29,275 bases of DNA from Gonium pectorale (GCA_001584585.1 LSYV01000010.1:1824286-1853560); one strand, 5' to 3'; shown: positions 18,781 through 29,275, counted from the first letter of the stretch. The notes: generated by a model from the sequence alone, not told the origin. Made by a program: numbers and translations.

Positions 18781-21682
18781 CGCACACACACACACGCACG
18801 GCCACGGCGCAACGTACCCCCGCCGCACCCACCCCGCAACCCGCCGTACGCACCTGTACGGCACGCAGCACATCGACAAAGTCGTACACGCGCTGCTCTG
18901 CGCCCTCCGCCACGCGCTCCGCCAGGAAGCGCGCAGCCTCCACCGCCCCCACCGCGAAGGCGGTGCGGTCCAGACCGTAGTGGCGCAGCAGCAGCGAGCG
19001 CTCGCCGCCGGGCGCCGTGACGCGGCAGGTGCGGGCCATGCCGCGGCCCTGCAGCGCGTGCAGCCCCGCGGCCGAGTCGCGATCGGGGTCCAGGCCGGCC
19101 ACACGCTGCTGTCGCGCGGCGCGCATGCGGTGTACGTGGGACTGCGGGGGGCAAGAGGGAAGGCAGCGGGCAAAGGGGGCGGGCAAGGAGAAGGGGCATT
19201 GAGTTACAGCGGGAAAGGGTGGAGGGGAAGGGAGGTGAGGCGGAGGAGCGTCCTCACAAGACAGGCCCACGAAAGGGACGCATGGGGTGAATGGGCGAGG
19301 TGAGCAGTGGTGGGACTGTGGGCCAGGGCAGGAGTCGGAGCTCATCGGGCCCTGTGAAGAGTTGGATGCTTGTGGGGACCGGATGCCCCAGCCAGCTGCC
19401 GAAGGTCAAGCCGTGCGCTTGTAATGGTGATGCTGCCAGCACACAGGCCCCCCCCCGTTGGGATGCCGACCTCGGGCCGCACCCGACCACCCTCCGGCCT
19501 TCGGGCGGGCGCCACGCGGGCAGCGGCCGTGTGGGCAGGGCCACACTCGGGGCGACCCGGGCGCCCGCACCCCACCAGCCAGCCGACTGCACGGCCCCTC
19601 GTAGCCCTCACCTCCTCGCACTGGACACCCATGCTCCGCAGCGCGGCCGCGATCTCAGCCGCCGCGCCAGGGTTGAGCAGGTCCAGCGCGCTGGCGTCGC
19701 CGGCCCGCCCGGTGGCCTCGTAGGCAAACTGCTCGACCCCGTCCGGTAGCGGCGCGCCCAGCGACACGAGCAGAGCGTGCAGCGAGGCGGCCTGCGGGTG
19801 GGGGTGAGGGGGTTGGAAGGCGTTCTCAGAAGGGACGGCCCGCGCGCGCGGGCGCGGGGAGGATGCCGGTTCACACATGCGGGCATTCGTTGGCGCAAGT
19901 CGGCTCACGTCCGTTAAAGCGGGGTGGTGGTGGTGGTGGTGGTGGGCATGCAGGCCGGAGGGCGTTGGCCCGTCAGGTGTTGCGTGCTAGGCAACACGTG
20001 CGACAAGGCGCGGGGGCTCGTGGGCTGGAGTGTGGGCTAGCTGCTCTTCAAGCGGCGATCCCTCCTCCAGGAGGCGCGGCCTGGTACTGCGTGCCTTGCT
20101 GCGACGGCGAGGGCGAGGGCCGCGCGCGCGTATGGTCCCCCCCCCCGCCGGCAGCCAATGCGGGGCACGGCACGGTAGGTACGGAGCACCGCTGCGGGCA
20201 CGTGGCAACTGGCAAGCGAGGGTCGAGACTGCGCGGTCGCCAGGGGCCGTTAGGTCCAACCAGGCTCCCTGCCTTGCGTCACCAGCTCCACAGGCGACGG
20301 CCCGGGCACGCACCTGCTCTCCCGCTGGCGACGGCAGCACCGCGTACACGCCCGCCGCCGCCACCATCTCGTGCACGCGCCGCCGGTCGCCGCCCGCCGT
20401 GCCCATCACAAACGGCAGGCCGTTGGCGGCGTAGAAGCGCACGTGGTCTGCGGAAGGGAGGGCGGGCGCGCAACAGAGGGCCCGGTAGGTGGTAAGAAGT
20501 GTGGGTTGCGTCGCACTCATGGCCTATACCAGCAATGCCAATGACAGCAGGCGAGTCGAATGCCAATGACAGCAGGACGAGTCGAAAGTTGATGCTGTCG
20601 CGCCTAGCCGGGTCCGGGGGCAGTCTCATGGTGGGCGACGGACGCACAGTCTTCTCCTCGCAGTCGCCCTTTCCCCTTGGGAGCCCCCCTGTGTCCCTTC
20701 GCCCTCCCGTCCCTCCCTCCCGTCCCTCCCTAAGACGTGCCACGTCTGCTGTGGATATTGGCAGCGTGCTAAAGGCACGCAAGCCGTCAGTCGAGCGGGG
20801 GTCCAAGGCGGAGCCGCCATGGCAGGTGGATTTTCAGTGCGCACCTTCGACGCAGTGAGCCAGCGTGTAGTCGAGCACCTGCGGGCGGGCGGCGAAGGAT
20901 GTGAGCGCAAGGTGGGTGGGTGGAGGGAGGGCGGGTGAACGCTCGCACGTGGAAAGGGGTCAATGGCCGCAATCAACAGCTAGCCGCACCGCGCATCCCG
21001 GGGTCCAGCGGAGGGCGTGGAAACAGGGGAAAGCCACATGGGGGTTGGGCACGTACTGGCACAAACCCAGCCCCTCGGTACGTAAGGGGTAGAGGTGGGG
21101 GTGGGGCAGACCCCCCCCCCCCCTAGCGAGGGGTTTGGAGGAAGGGGGGGGGGGGGCAGGCGGTATGTGGGGTGGCATCGGGTGGGGTGTACGCGAGCAG
21201 CCGACGCGGCCGCCCACCATCATGTTTGGGTAGGCCTCCTTGATGCTGTCCAGCGCGGCCTGGCGCTTCTCGTTGCCGACCAGGCTTACGGGCACACCCC
21301 GCACGCCGATGTTCTGTCCGCGGGCGCGCACCGCGACCGCCGAGGAGAGCCCGGTGAAGGTGTGGGGGATGAGGGGAAAGCCGTGGCTCACGATGGCCGT
21401 GGCTGCCTCATGCCCCATCTGCGCACGCGCGCAGGGAAAAAGCGCAACGCTCGGTGATGGAGCGAACGTGGCAGAACCAGTGCCCGAAGCTGGCGCTTTG
21501 CGGTTTTCATACGCACTCACCTTGCCAGTGCACGAGTTCACCATGATTGGCGGGAGCGCAGTGAGCGCTGGTGAGCTCGAGGCTGTCGCGCGCGTAGGTT
21601 TGCAGCAGGCGCGCCTGCCTGCGGGCCTGACGCTGGGCCCGACCGCATGATGCAGCTTTGGAGGCGCGGTCGTGTGTGACAT
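18338..21682 (-). CDS. DapB-like (dihydrodipicolinate reductase family) protein lacking the catalytic motif
   Basis: Exons 21682-21521, 21418-21218, 20878-20845, 20447-20314, 19791-19612, 19141-18854 and 18445-18338 join in phase to 368 residues. The first 45 residues resemble a chloroplast transit peptide. Family landmarks follow in order: the nucleotide-binding turn IMVNSCTGKMGHEAA (46-60), LDYTLAH (123-129), PFVMGTAGGD (144-153), and a C-terminal AVGAVEAARFLAERV with RVYDFVDVLRA (300-331). DapB enzymes reduce hydroxy-tetrahydrodipicolinate in lysine synthesis using a conserved ExxExHHxxKxDxxSGTA motif (His159 and Lys163 in E. coli). The aligned segment (about residues 199-217) reads AYEATGRAGDASALDLLN, without that His or Lys. 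The plant homologue CRR1, an NDH-complex factor, is the closest precedent I know for a DapB relative with another role. Introns carry several simple repeats. An in-frame ATG at 21898 would lengthen the N-terminus, but a TATA-like element at 21753-21759 favours 21682. Confidence 0.88.
18750..18797. repeat. (CA)n microsatellite in the last DapB-like intron
   Basis: About 48 bp of CA dinucleotides, interrupted three times by CG steps, lies between the exons at 18445 and 18854. It is GT-rich on the gene strand and sits some 57 nt after the donor. Confidence 0.95.
19923..19943. repeat. (GGT)7 trinucleotide repeat in a DapB-like intron
   Basis: Seven uninterrupted GGT units lie in the intron between the exons at 19791 and 20314. 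No coding frame uses them. Confidence 0.95.
20534..20584. repeat. 25/26-bp tandem duplication in a DapB-like intron
   Basis: Units at 20534-20558 and 20559-20584 both begin AATGCCAATGACAGCAGG and end CGAGTCG, differing by one inserted A. They lie in the intron between the exons at 20447 and 20845. Confidence 0.93.
21112..21156. repeat. C12 and G13 homopolymer runs, able to pair
   Basis: A run of 12 C (21112-21123) is followed after 20 bases by a run of 13 G (21144-21156), inside the DapB-like intron between the exons at 20878 and 21218. They could form a 12-bp GC stem with a 20-nt loop, or separate G-rich structures. Homopolymer lengths may also contain sequencing error. Confidence 0.9.
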
Positions 21683-21996
21683 GCGATGAAGCGAGCGACG
21701 AGCTTGGACAAGCAGTGTGGAGCGCACTTGGGAGTGGCAGTGTGGCTTCGTGTATATATTGCAGGGCAATATCAGTTCTGCTCCTTGGGTTTGGGCGCGC
21801 GCCAAGTTCGGCATAGATGTACGGCATGGTCGGTGTCGGTGTGTATCACTCCTTCTGCCTATTCCCTGCTTCCTGTATAGCTTTGCGCAGGCCCACATTT
21901 AAGCTGTTTCCCACTGTTGGTTGTCTATGCAGGCAGACGCCAGCATGTAATTTGCGTCTATACCAAAACCCCTTCACACATTAGCACTACTTCACG
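21683..21996. promoter_or_regulatory. Divergent promoter region, DapB-like gene / U1-70K
   Basis: 314 bp separate the two start codons. It contains TATATAT (21753-21759), overlapping a perfect 7-bp inverted repeat ATATTGC-AGG-GCAATAT (21756-21772). On the minus strand this element sits about 70 nt before the DapB-like ATG, a fitting distance for a TATA box plus a short leader. For U1-70K it is about 240 nt upstream of the ATG. Function is inferred from position. Confidence 0.5.
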
Positions 21997-24900
21997 ATGG
22001 ATAGGTTCGATAGGTTTAAGAAGGGCGGTTTCAACCGCCAGGCCGCGGTCAAGGCGCTCAAAGAAAGCGTGCAGACGGGTCACAAGACTGGCCTGCCCCC
22101 GGCGCTCCTTTCCCTCTTCAATGCACGGCCCCAGATGCCAGCACCCCCGGAGATAAAGAAGCCAAAGATCAAGCTCCCCTACACAGGGCTCGCAGCATAC
22201 GTGAAGGAGTTCGCGGGTGAAGGGGACCCCGATTACCAGCCGCCGCCCAGCGACGACCGCCCGCCCTCGCCGCGACTGTTCCGTAACCGGGAGCTTGCAG
22301 CACAGGTCCGGCTGGAGACTGAGACCAAGATGGAAAAGTAAGCGTCCCGGCGATCGCTGCCGTGTTTGGGCCCGTTCTTACGCCCGCACTGTCCCAACGC
22401 CAACTTCGCAGGAAGATTCGGTTGACAAAGTGGAAGCTGGAGGAGGTACGCGGCTTGGGTGGTATCCCGACCACGGAGTACCCGCAACTTTGCCCACCAC
22501 CACCCCTCCCTACAGGCCGAGCGGGACGCGCGGGAGCGGGCAAAGACGTTTGACCCCAACAAAGACCCCAAGATCGAGGTGCGTGAGCGTCTTGCTGGGG
22601 CCCGTAAGCGGACGTTGGGACCTGTCTAACGTCACCGAGGGGTCCTATTGTGCAGGGCGATCCCTACAAAACAATCCTTGTGGCGCGCCTCAGCTACGAC
22701 GTTACGGAGAAGAAGCTGCGGCGGGAGTTTGAGGAGTTCGGGCCCATCAAGCGGGTTCGCATTGTGACGGACAAGGCCGGTGGGTGCCGTGAGGGTGCAG
22801 GGCGCACGCCCCTCTGGGGCTGGGGGGATTGCTTAGTCCCAAGGGTGCGCCCATCTAACATGAGCAGCAACAGGGCCAGTTGAGCGGAAGGGAATGCCGA
22901 GGGGGGCTGCCGCCGCGAACTGGACTTCTCGGGCCTCCGGCGGAGGAGGGAAAAGCAGGCTGGTCAATGAGCTGGCAGGACATGTGGCGGGCCAGACGGC
23001 TCAAGATGGGCGGGGCGGGAGCGGTAAGGGTGGGCTTCGATAAGGCAATGCCCCGCGGGAAACGGCGTCCAAGAGCGGGGCAGAGCGTGTTGCGTCGTTG
23101 CATGTTGTGTACTAGATAGCATGTCCAGCAAGGGCCACGGCGTGGTGGCAACGTGCCCAAGCCATGCCCATCCTGGCCTTGTCACATGGGCTGTCAGGCC
23201 CGATGGGTGAGCATGGCTCAAGCACGTCACGTTCCCAGGCCTTGTGCCCATAACGTTCGTGTGGAGGTTGCGTTGTCCAGCTCGCGAGGCCCCGCACCGC
23301 GGATCAGGGCGGCTCTCAGCCTGGTGTGCCGCCATCTGGGCCTGGAGACTGCCCAGCGAATGCCATGCAGCACGCAGCGTACGCTCCCGCAAAACGCCCC
23401 CCTTGCCTGGCATGATCGCGATGCGGTGTACGTTGAATCTTGCTCCAAAGTTCTCGCGGCACTGGCACGCTGCTTGTTGGGGTCCGTGCAGGCAAGCCCC
23501 GCGGCTACGCGTTTGTGGAGTTTGAGCACAAGGCGGACATGAAGGAGGCGTACAAGGCGGGCGACGGCAAGAAGATTGAGGGGCGGCGCGTGCTGGTGGA
23601 CGTGGAGCGCGGACGGACGGTGGAGAACTGGTGAGCCGCAGGTGGCCGCGGAGCCGCAGGCGCCGCGGGGAGCTGTGCGAGTGTGTTCTCTGTATGATCT
23701 ACACGATCTATGCGTAGCTACTAATGCGCGCGCGCGTATGGGGGGTGTGCGTGTGTGCGTGCGCCTTGTGCGCGCTGCGGTATCTGGAGTGCTCTGCGTT
23801 CTGTGCGGAAGTCTGGCCAGGGGCCGCGCCCAAGGGACGGTAACTCGGGACGCGGCCTGTCCCTCCTGTGTGGTATCTTCACTTCTTGACAGGTCGACTG
23901 CCTTCCTTGGCTGCCCTGCCCTGCCTTCTCTTGCAGGAAGCCGCGGCGGCTAGGTGGCGGTCTGGGTGCGCCTGGGCGCGAGCCCAAGGCCCCGAAGAAG
24001 GCCAAGCCGGGCGCTATGCCGCTGCCCCTGCCGGTCGCAGCAGCTGTGACGCCCATGGACGACAGGTGCGGTGCACGCGACTCGGCACTGCTGGATGGGG
24101 CGGCCCCCTTCCCCGGCAGAGGAGGGGATCGCGTGGTATACGCCGAGAGTAGCTTGGGTGGGCGGCCAGTCGGGTATAGATGCATGCTCGGACCTCAGCT
24201 TCAGCGCGTCCGGAAACAGCAACAAGCAGTGCTAAGCTTCACTGGACCGCGGTCGTGCGCTGCGGTCGGGCTTGCCGAGTGCAATGTGTTGTGCTGCGCC
24301 ACCCTCAACATCTGGGAGGCCATCCCTGCGTTGGGTGGGACACCCAGCATGGGCCCGGCGCGGGCCAGCGCCATCACTGCCGGCCTGGCTAGTGCATGGA
24401 GAGAGCAGGGACGCCTCCCTGTTTCGCAACTGTCTTGTCCTGCACTCGTACTGCGCGATGGCGACCGTCTCCCGAAGGGATACGGGTTGACGAGTAGCCC
24501 CGTGCCCGTATGACTTGCTTCGATGGGCCGTCATGACCCTCCCCCTTCCAGGGCACGGGCGCGCGACTTTGACGCCCGCGACCCCCGGCGATCGGAGCCG
24601 CGGCGGGACTTCGAGCCCCCGCGCGATATCCGCGCCAGCGGGGGCTATCGGGAGCCGCCACGGGATTTCCGGGAGCGGAGCGACCCACGGGACATGCGGG
24701 ACCCGCGCGACCGCGATCGGGACAGGGACCGCGATCGGGACCGCAAGCGCGACCGCGACCCATCGCCCAGGTAGGCGGGAAGGCAATGGAGGCTGCTGTG
24801 GGACAGCGTCAGAGTGGGGGGAGTGATGGGGTCGGTGGCCTGCGCGTACCCACTCGGGCGTCGCACGCCCACCGTCAGATGGGGCGTGTCGAGCATGTGC

Positions 24901-25246
24901 CAGCATGCGGCCCCGTCTTGCGCAGACTTACGCACATCATGTGCGAGCACAAAGCAGTCCAGAGCGCCTAGACGTGAGACTCGATGCTTGGCTGACGTGA
25001 CACCGTATCACAGTCTATTTGCCATTGGGGCTGGGCATATATTTCCTTGTTAGCTTGTTTCATGGCGTGCGCTGTGCGCCCAACTCTCCATGCCGACGGT
25101 TCCCTGCTGCCCTCGGCTGCAGGCGCGACGACCGGGACCGGGATCGGGAGTACGACAAGCGGCCCCGACGGGACGGACTGGAAGACGGGGAGCTGCGCGA
25201 CGACCGGGAGCGCCGCGACAGGCGGCGTGAGCGCGATATGGTGTGA
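21997..25246 (+). CDS. U1-70K: U1 snRNP 70 kDa protein (U1-70K)
   Basis: Exons 21997-22337, 22412-22445, 22516-22578, 22656-22779, 23492-23630, 23937-24065, 24552-24770 and 25123-25246 total 1173 nt, 390 residues. U1-70K binds stem-loop I of U1 snRNA and helps define 5' splice sites in the nucleus. The family N-terminal block is present ([16 protein letters not shown], then [11 protein letters not shown]), followed by a helical linker. The RRM follows (about 147-235), with RNP2 ILVARL (153-158), RNP1 KPRGYAFV (189-196), then [18 protein letters not shown] and [11 protein letters not shown]. The tail (about 277-390) is Arg/Asp- and Arg/Glu-rich ([18 protein letters not shown]), a mixed-charge domain with few RS pairs. 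About 30 residues ([20 protein letters not shown] onward) precede the human start point. The 712-nt intron 4 splits the RRM just before RNP1. Confidence 0.96.
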
Positions 25247-27916
25247 GGAGCAGAAGGAGCGGGCGGGAGCGGGCGCGTGCGGGGAGCTTCCGGCTCTCGA
25301 CACGCTGGCGCCGGCGGTGCAGAAACGCTCCCGGCTAGGCATGCAGGCATCTGCTCCACCCGCGGGCGGTGCCGGCAATGCCTTTTCGGGGAGGCAGACC
25401 CGCGCTGGAGCTGCTGAGCGACGAACAGGAGTTACAGGGACGAGCCGGCTGGGCCGGCGCCAGGGCGTCCGCCAGCTCCGGCGCTTGTGGTGTTCGTCAG
25501 CGCACTGCTGGAGCCGAAAAAGGGGTTGTTGCCGGTGCCAGTGCCGAGGCTCGGCGGTCAGGCGCTGACGCAGGCGGCGGGCGGGGGCTGGGCCACGTCC
25601 CTGTTACCCAGCGTTCCCGGGACCAGGGGCTGCGAGGGCACGGGGTTTGTGACCAGAGCGCCAGGGAGGTGCGGTGAGCCGCTGTACGTAGTGGGGACGG
25701 GAGCAAGTGCCTGAGGGTGCCTGGAGGGCGCGGCGGGGCACACGGTACAAGGTAGATGGCAGTGTGCCGGGGCCCAGGTGGGTGTTGCAGAGCAACATCC
25801 GGGAGCCACAGCTGTTGGTAAGCGCCGTGCGCTGCCCTGCCTGCACTAGTTTCTTGCTGTCCGCCGCGTTCTCGGTCGAATGCCGCGGGGGTTGGAGGGC
25901 GAGGTATGCCAGCTCAGCTGAGCGGGGTGCGACAGCGTGGCTGCCCGTCTCGGGGAGGTAACCCCAAACCCAGCACCCGCACGCCTTCCACGGAGCAAGC
26001 CGCGGCCCAGCGGGAGGACCATCCCTTCCATGCGGGCGAAGGGGGTAGGTATTGCCGCCTCTTCGCCAGGTGAGCAGCCTCCGTGCTCCCTAGCAGCTCT
26101 TGCAGTGTGTGTGGGGGGGCGTCGGGCAGTAGGATTGTTAAACGTGCATGTGGAGTGTGGTCCTGTTTGCTTACGTTGGCCCTGTTTCAGGCATGTAGGT
26201 GTGGTAAGCTTTTTTTAGCGAGTTGGGGCATGTGCAGCAGGTATGCGCGCGGCTGGAAGCCACCAGGTATCAGGTCCTTTGTACCGGTGCTCGCGTGAGA
26301 CCGTGCGCTCCGTGGGCGGCGAATGCTCGGCATGGCATTTTGCGGGTAAGGCTGGAAGGTGGGTATCTCATTTTCTGCGCCGCCGCTTTCGAGCCGCTCA
26401 CGCGCCGCCGCTTCCCCCGCGCGCAGCACGCGCCGCCCGCTTGCGTGGGGCGTGGGTCGGCTACACGCACCCCCGCACGGTATGGCACGCACGATACGGT
26501 AGGGCGGTAACCGTTGTTCGTAAGTACGGGTAAGGCCAATTGTTGCCTGTGGCGCGCTTCTGCACTGGCGCGTGCTGAGCGCAGGGGCGCCGTTTGTGGC
26601 GCAAGGAGGTGGGCATGCATGTGGGTAAGGCGCGGGTAAGTATGCACCCATCGGGTGGGCTGACCGTAGCGCCAGCCGGTCGACTGCAGAGAGAGCCTAG
26701 CTGGCTCGTTGCTGGCTCGCTCGCGTCCCTGTTTGCCGTTGGCTCTTGCTGCCGGTCCATTCAGCTGTAACGTGAACGAAGCGCCGCGTGGGCTATGCGT
26801 GCGCTGTTCGTCGCTGTCAGCGTTAGCGCGTTTGCCCAGCTGCCAGCCAGCACACCGGCACGCGGCAAAAGGATCAGGCAATCACAGCTGCACGAACCGA
26901 ACGCCAGAATACGCCGGACGTGGCGTGTATGTCACCGCCACGGCACACTCCAACTCACCCGAGGCAAACGTAATACCAGTATACCACATAGTTCCCGCCT
27001 AGTTCCGGAGCCAGATCCTCTCCACCGTCCAGTAACTCACGCGTTGGAAGTCGTCGTCAGTCCCTCTCGAAGGCACCCTCCTTGCAGGCAAGGTCACGGG
27101 GGGCTCCTGCCGCTAGTCGCTTAGTACGCCCGGTCGCTCATGGTTGCACCCGCGCCAATGCAACGTACCACACTACAGCAGTCGTACAGCCGTACCGCTC
27201 AGGCTCATGATGTGAAACTCCCCGGCATTGCGCCGGCTACTCCTGCGGACCCTTGCGAAGGCCATACGCGAGCAAGCACGCATCTGTACTAAAGGTTCAT
27301 GCGATGTGGCATTAACGCCGCGCCGCGGAGTTCAAGTGCTCCGGAATGATCGAAGCCTAGGCCTCCTTCAACCCTGTCCAGGTGGACCCGCCACCAAGAA
27401 TTGCGCCTGGTCAGGTCCAAAACGTACAAACAATCTGGAGCGCAGCATGAAACCACACTCGGGGATCAGACTACCTTACGCCGTACTCAAGTCCGTACTA
27501 TGCTCCGCGCATCTCAGCGGCGAAGCGTGTGGCAATGCTACCGTAGCCTTGCAGTCAGGTCCCTCACAGGCAATACGTGCCAACGCTAAAAGGCGTTTTA
27601 TCTCAGGCAAACTAGGAGACCGCGTGGTGTATCACGTTAGGCCGCATGCTGTTTTCATATTTGCATAGGAGGACGTGCATTGGGAGTTGGGGTGGGGCGG
27701 GGGGTACTGAACAACAGAAGTAGTCCCCTGCTTATTTGGGGAATCTATCAACATCCTCCAACTGTCCTTCGTCAAAACCCTGCGGAAACTCCAAAATTGC
27801 GGCGCCCTCACGCGTCCCAGCTCATGCACGGCAAGCCATGCTCAGCCACCTCATACCGTGAGCCCTGTCAGCCCTCTCAACGCGGCCAAACAGCCAGCCC
27901 GAGGCCGCAGCGGTGC
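25247..27916. other. U1-70K 3' flank and intergenic DNA without a supported gene
   Basis: GC-rich sequence follows the U1-70K stop for several hundred bases and then gives way to more mixed composition. The first plus-strand TGTAA I find is at 26766-26770, about 1.5 kb after the stop, so either the 3' untranslated region is long or another signal is used. Frames at 26270-26881 (-) and 27228-27668 (+) are open but have no motif and no consistent splice partners. No TTACA for the minus-strand gene ending at 27917 lies closer than 25425-25429. Confidence 0.5.
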
Positions 27917-29275
27917 CTACCGCACGCGTGGGCTGCTCTGGACCAGCGGTATCGAGGACGCGTTAGACGCGTCGCTCAGGCGGGCGCGCGGGGGCGTCAA
28001 GCCGCCGGAGCCCGCTCTGCCAATGGGCTGAAGAGCTCCGGGCCCCTGGAGGGGGCGGAGGGCGGTGGGTGGATGGCACATGCCCACCATACGGTTACGG
28101 CACAGCTGATACGGTGCACATCACACGGTCCGGCACAGGTTGATACACGCCATACGACACGGCACAGGAGGAGTACCGTATGACTAATGTCGTTGCGTTG
28201 CCGCACACTTCCCTACACACACACATGCGGTTCGGGGCCCCTTGTTGGAACCTGTGTCCCGCCTGCCTCCAAGTGCCCACATTTTCGCACCTGCTCGGTC
28301 GGCGTGAGCTTCCTGGATGACGACCAGGGACGTGGCACAGGCGGCGGCCCGTGACCTGGGGAGCGAATGCCGCCGCCGACGACACCGACGGCGGCGCTTG
28401 CATAGGGGCTGCGGCCGGGGTTTGAAGGGGAGAGGGGGCTGCCGGCCGGTGCGGTTGGGCGCGATGAGGGCGGCAGAGCGGCGGGGTCCGGCGCCTGTGG
28501 GAACAGGCGGCAGGCGAGCGGGCGGTCGGGCGGCGTGCAAGTACCGGTAAGTTGCGCGGGCACAAGACATTCGCGTCCGGCCGAATATGCAGGAAGATAG
28601 GAAGACACGATGGCTGTACAAGCAGCAACCTCGTCGTACGTGCACACCCGCGCCCACAAACCCTCCCTGGTGCGTGTCGAGGATTAACCAGAAGGCAGAA
28701 GAAAGAGGGGCAGGGCGGCGTTGCGCCGGGCTGGCTGCCGGTGGACGCCGGGCGCTGGCGGGCGGGAAGGAGGGTCTCACCGGGTTGGTGTCTGCGGGCG
28801 GCTTGCCCGTGGTGACCACGAACGACAGCTTGCGGTGGAGGTCCGCCAGCTCCGAGGCAAGGGCCTGAAAGGAAGGTGCAGCGAATAAGGGAAACAGGTC
28901 GGAAAGAGGGAGGTGGGAGGGCAGCGTTGGGCGGCCGCACGGTCTCCGCGGCCACAGTGTGTTGCAGTGAGGGGCAGGTGAGCTGGGTGCAGCACCGCGA
29001 GGCGTCATCTCTGTCGGCAGATTGCCCAACTGGTTGCTGTGTTGGCCATCCGTGAGCGCGCGGTCTGCGGGCAGGAGCGTCCGCCTGAAGGCCTGTCTGT
29101 TTGCCCGCCTGCCCGCCAACCCAGGGCGCGCTCATCTGCCCCGGGCACGCTGTTCGGCCGCACCTGTCGCGAGGCCCGCTCATGGTAGAGTCCCCGGTGG
29201 GCTGCGGTGAGGGCGTTGGATGTGGTCAGCAGCAGCATTCGCAGCTCGGTGAGCTCGGCCAGGAGGGTCTGTTGG
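27917..29275 (-). CDS. 3' part of an unidentified protein (5' end outside window)
   Basis: Exons: right edge to 29164, 28864-28781, 28494-28291, 28045-27917. All joins are phase 0 and give about 175 residues plus a partial codon. The first visible exon is a Leu-rich helix (LLAELTELRMLLLTT, then GLYHERASRQ). The second is ALASELADLHRKLSFVVTTG, also helical, so this part is probably coiled coil. The third is Pro/Ser/Ala-rich and probably disordered. The last reads LTPPRARLSDASNASSIP before a TAG. Acceptors are good (CCTTTCAG, CTGTTCCCACAG, CCCCCTCCAG). If the third exon is not spliced at 28291, its frame ends at a TAG at 28213-28215 instead. I do not recognise the family. A degraded partial copy of the first two exons lies at 15986-16260. 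Confidence 0.6.

Noticed and set aside
21683..21898. In-frame upstream extension of the DapB-like protein (ATG at 21898)
   Set aside because: It would run through the TATA-like palindrome; the ATG at 21682 already gives a transit-peptide-like start.
28317..28550. Plus-strand frame ending at a perfect donor-like CCGGTAAGTT
   Set aside because: It is antisense to an exon of the right-edge gene, Arg/Gly-rich, with no downstream acceptor exon that extends it sensibly.
1..29275. CRISPR arrays, bacterial operons, phage or viral genes
   Set aside because: No spacer-repeat arrays or Shine-Dalgarno-led gene strings; the genes are intron-split and eukaryotic throughout.

Overview
The window is nuclear DNA of a green alga, most likely a chlamydomonadalean/volvocine species. 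It is GC-rich, its genes are split by many GT-AG introns of about 60-700 nt with C/T-rich tracts ending in CAG, and TGTAA (the poly(A) signal of Chlamydomonas and Volvox) follows one gene. Gene identities fit: a TAF10, a plastid-type GNAT acetyltransferase, a plant-type DapB relative and a U1-70K. None of the sequence looks bacterial. Exon joins below were made by hand from splice sites and reading phase; every join given keeps the frame.

Layout: 1-7159 (-) is the 5' part of a very large coiled-coil protein gene, 18 exons and at least 1590 residues, running off the left edge. 7606-8611 (+) is TAF10. 8612-11058 is intergenic and may hold a decayed Copia-type retroelement. 11059-13090 (-) is a low-complexity Ala/Pro-rich protein. 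13284-14598 (+) is the acetyltransferase. 14599-18337 has no intact gene but holds two gene-fragment copies: a degraded duplicate of the right-edge gene (about 15986-16260) and a 98% identical piece of the acetyltransferase (16976-17120). 18338-21682 (-) is a seven-exon DapB-like protein with both catalytic signature residues missing. 21997-25246 (+) is U1-70K in eight exons. 25247-27916 shows no convincing gene. 27917-29275 (-) is the 3' part of another gene.

The six complete or 5'-complete genes form three head-to-head pairs (coiled-coil/TAF10, Ala-rich/GNAT, DapB-like/U1-70K) with 193-446 bp between start codons, so each pair may share a promoter. TAF10 (TFIID/SAGA transcription) and U1-70K (5' splice-site recognition) are core gene-expression factors. 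I see no common pathway linking all the genes.

Most interesting for follow-up: the DapB-like protein without catalytic residues; the collinear two-exon duplicate at 16 kb of a gene lying at 28-29 kb, beside a second captured gene fragment; and the 25-residue and 31-residue repeats in the giant coiled-coil protein.
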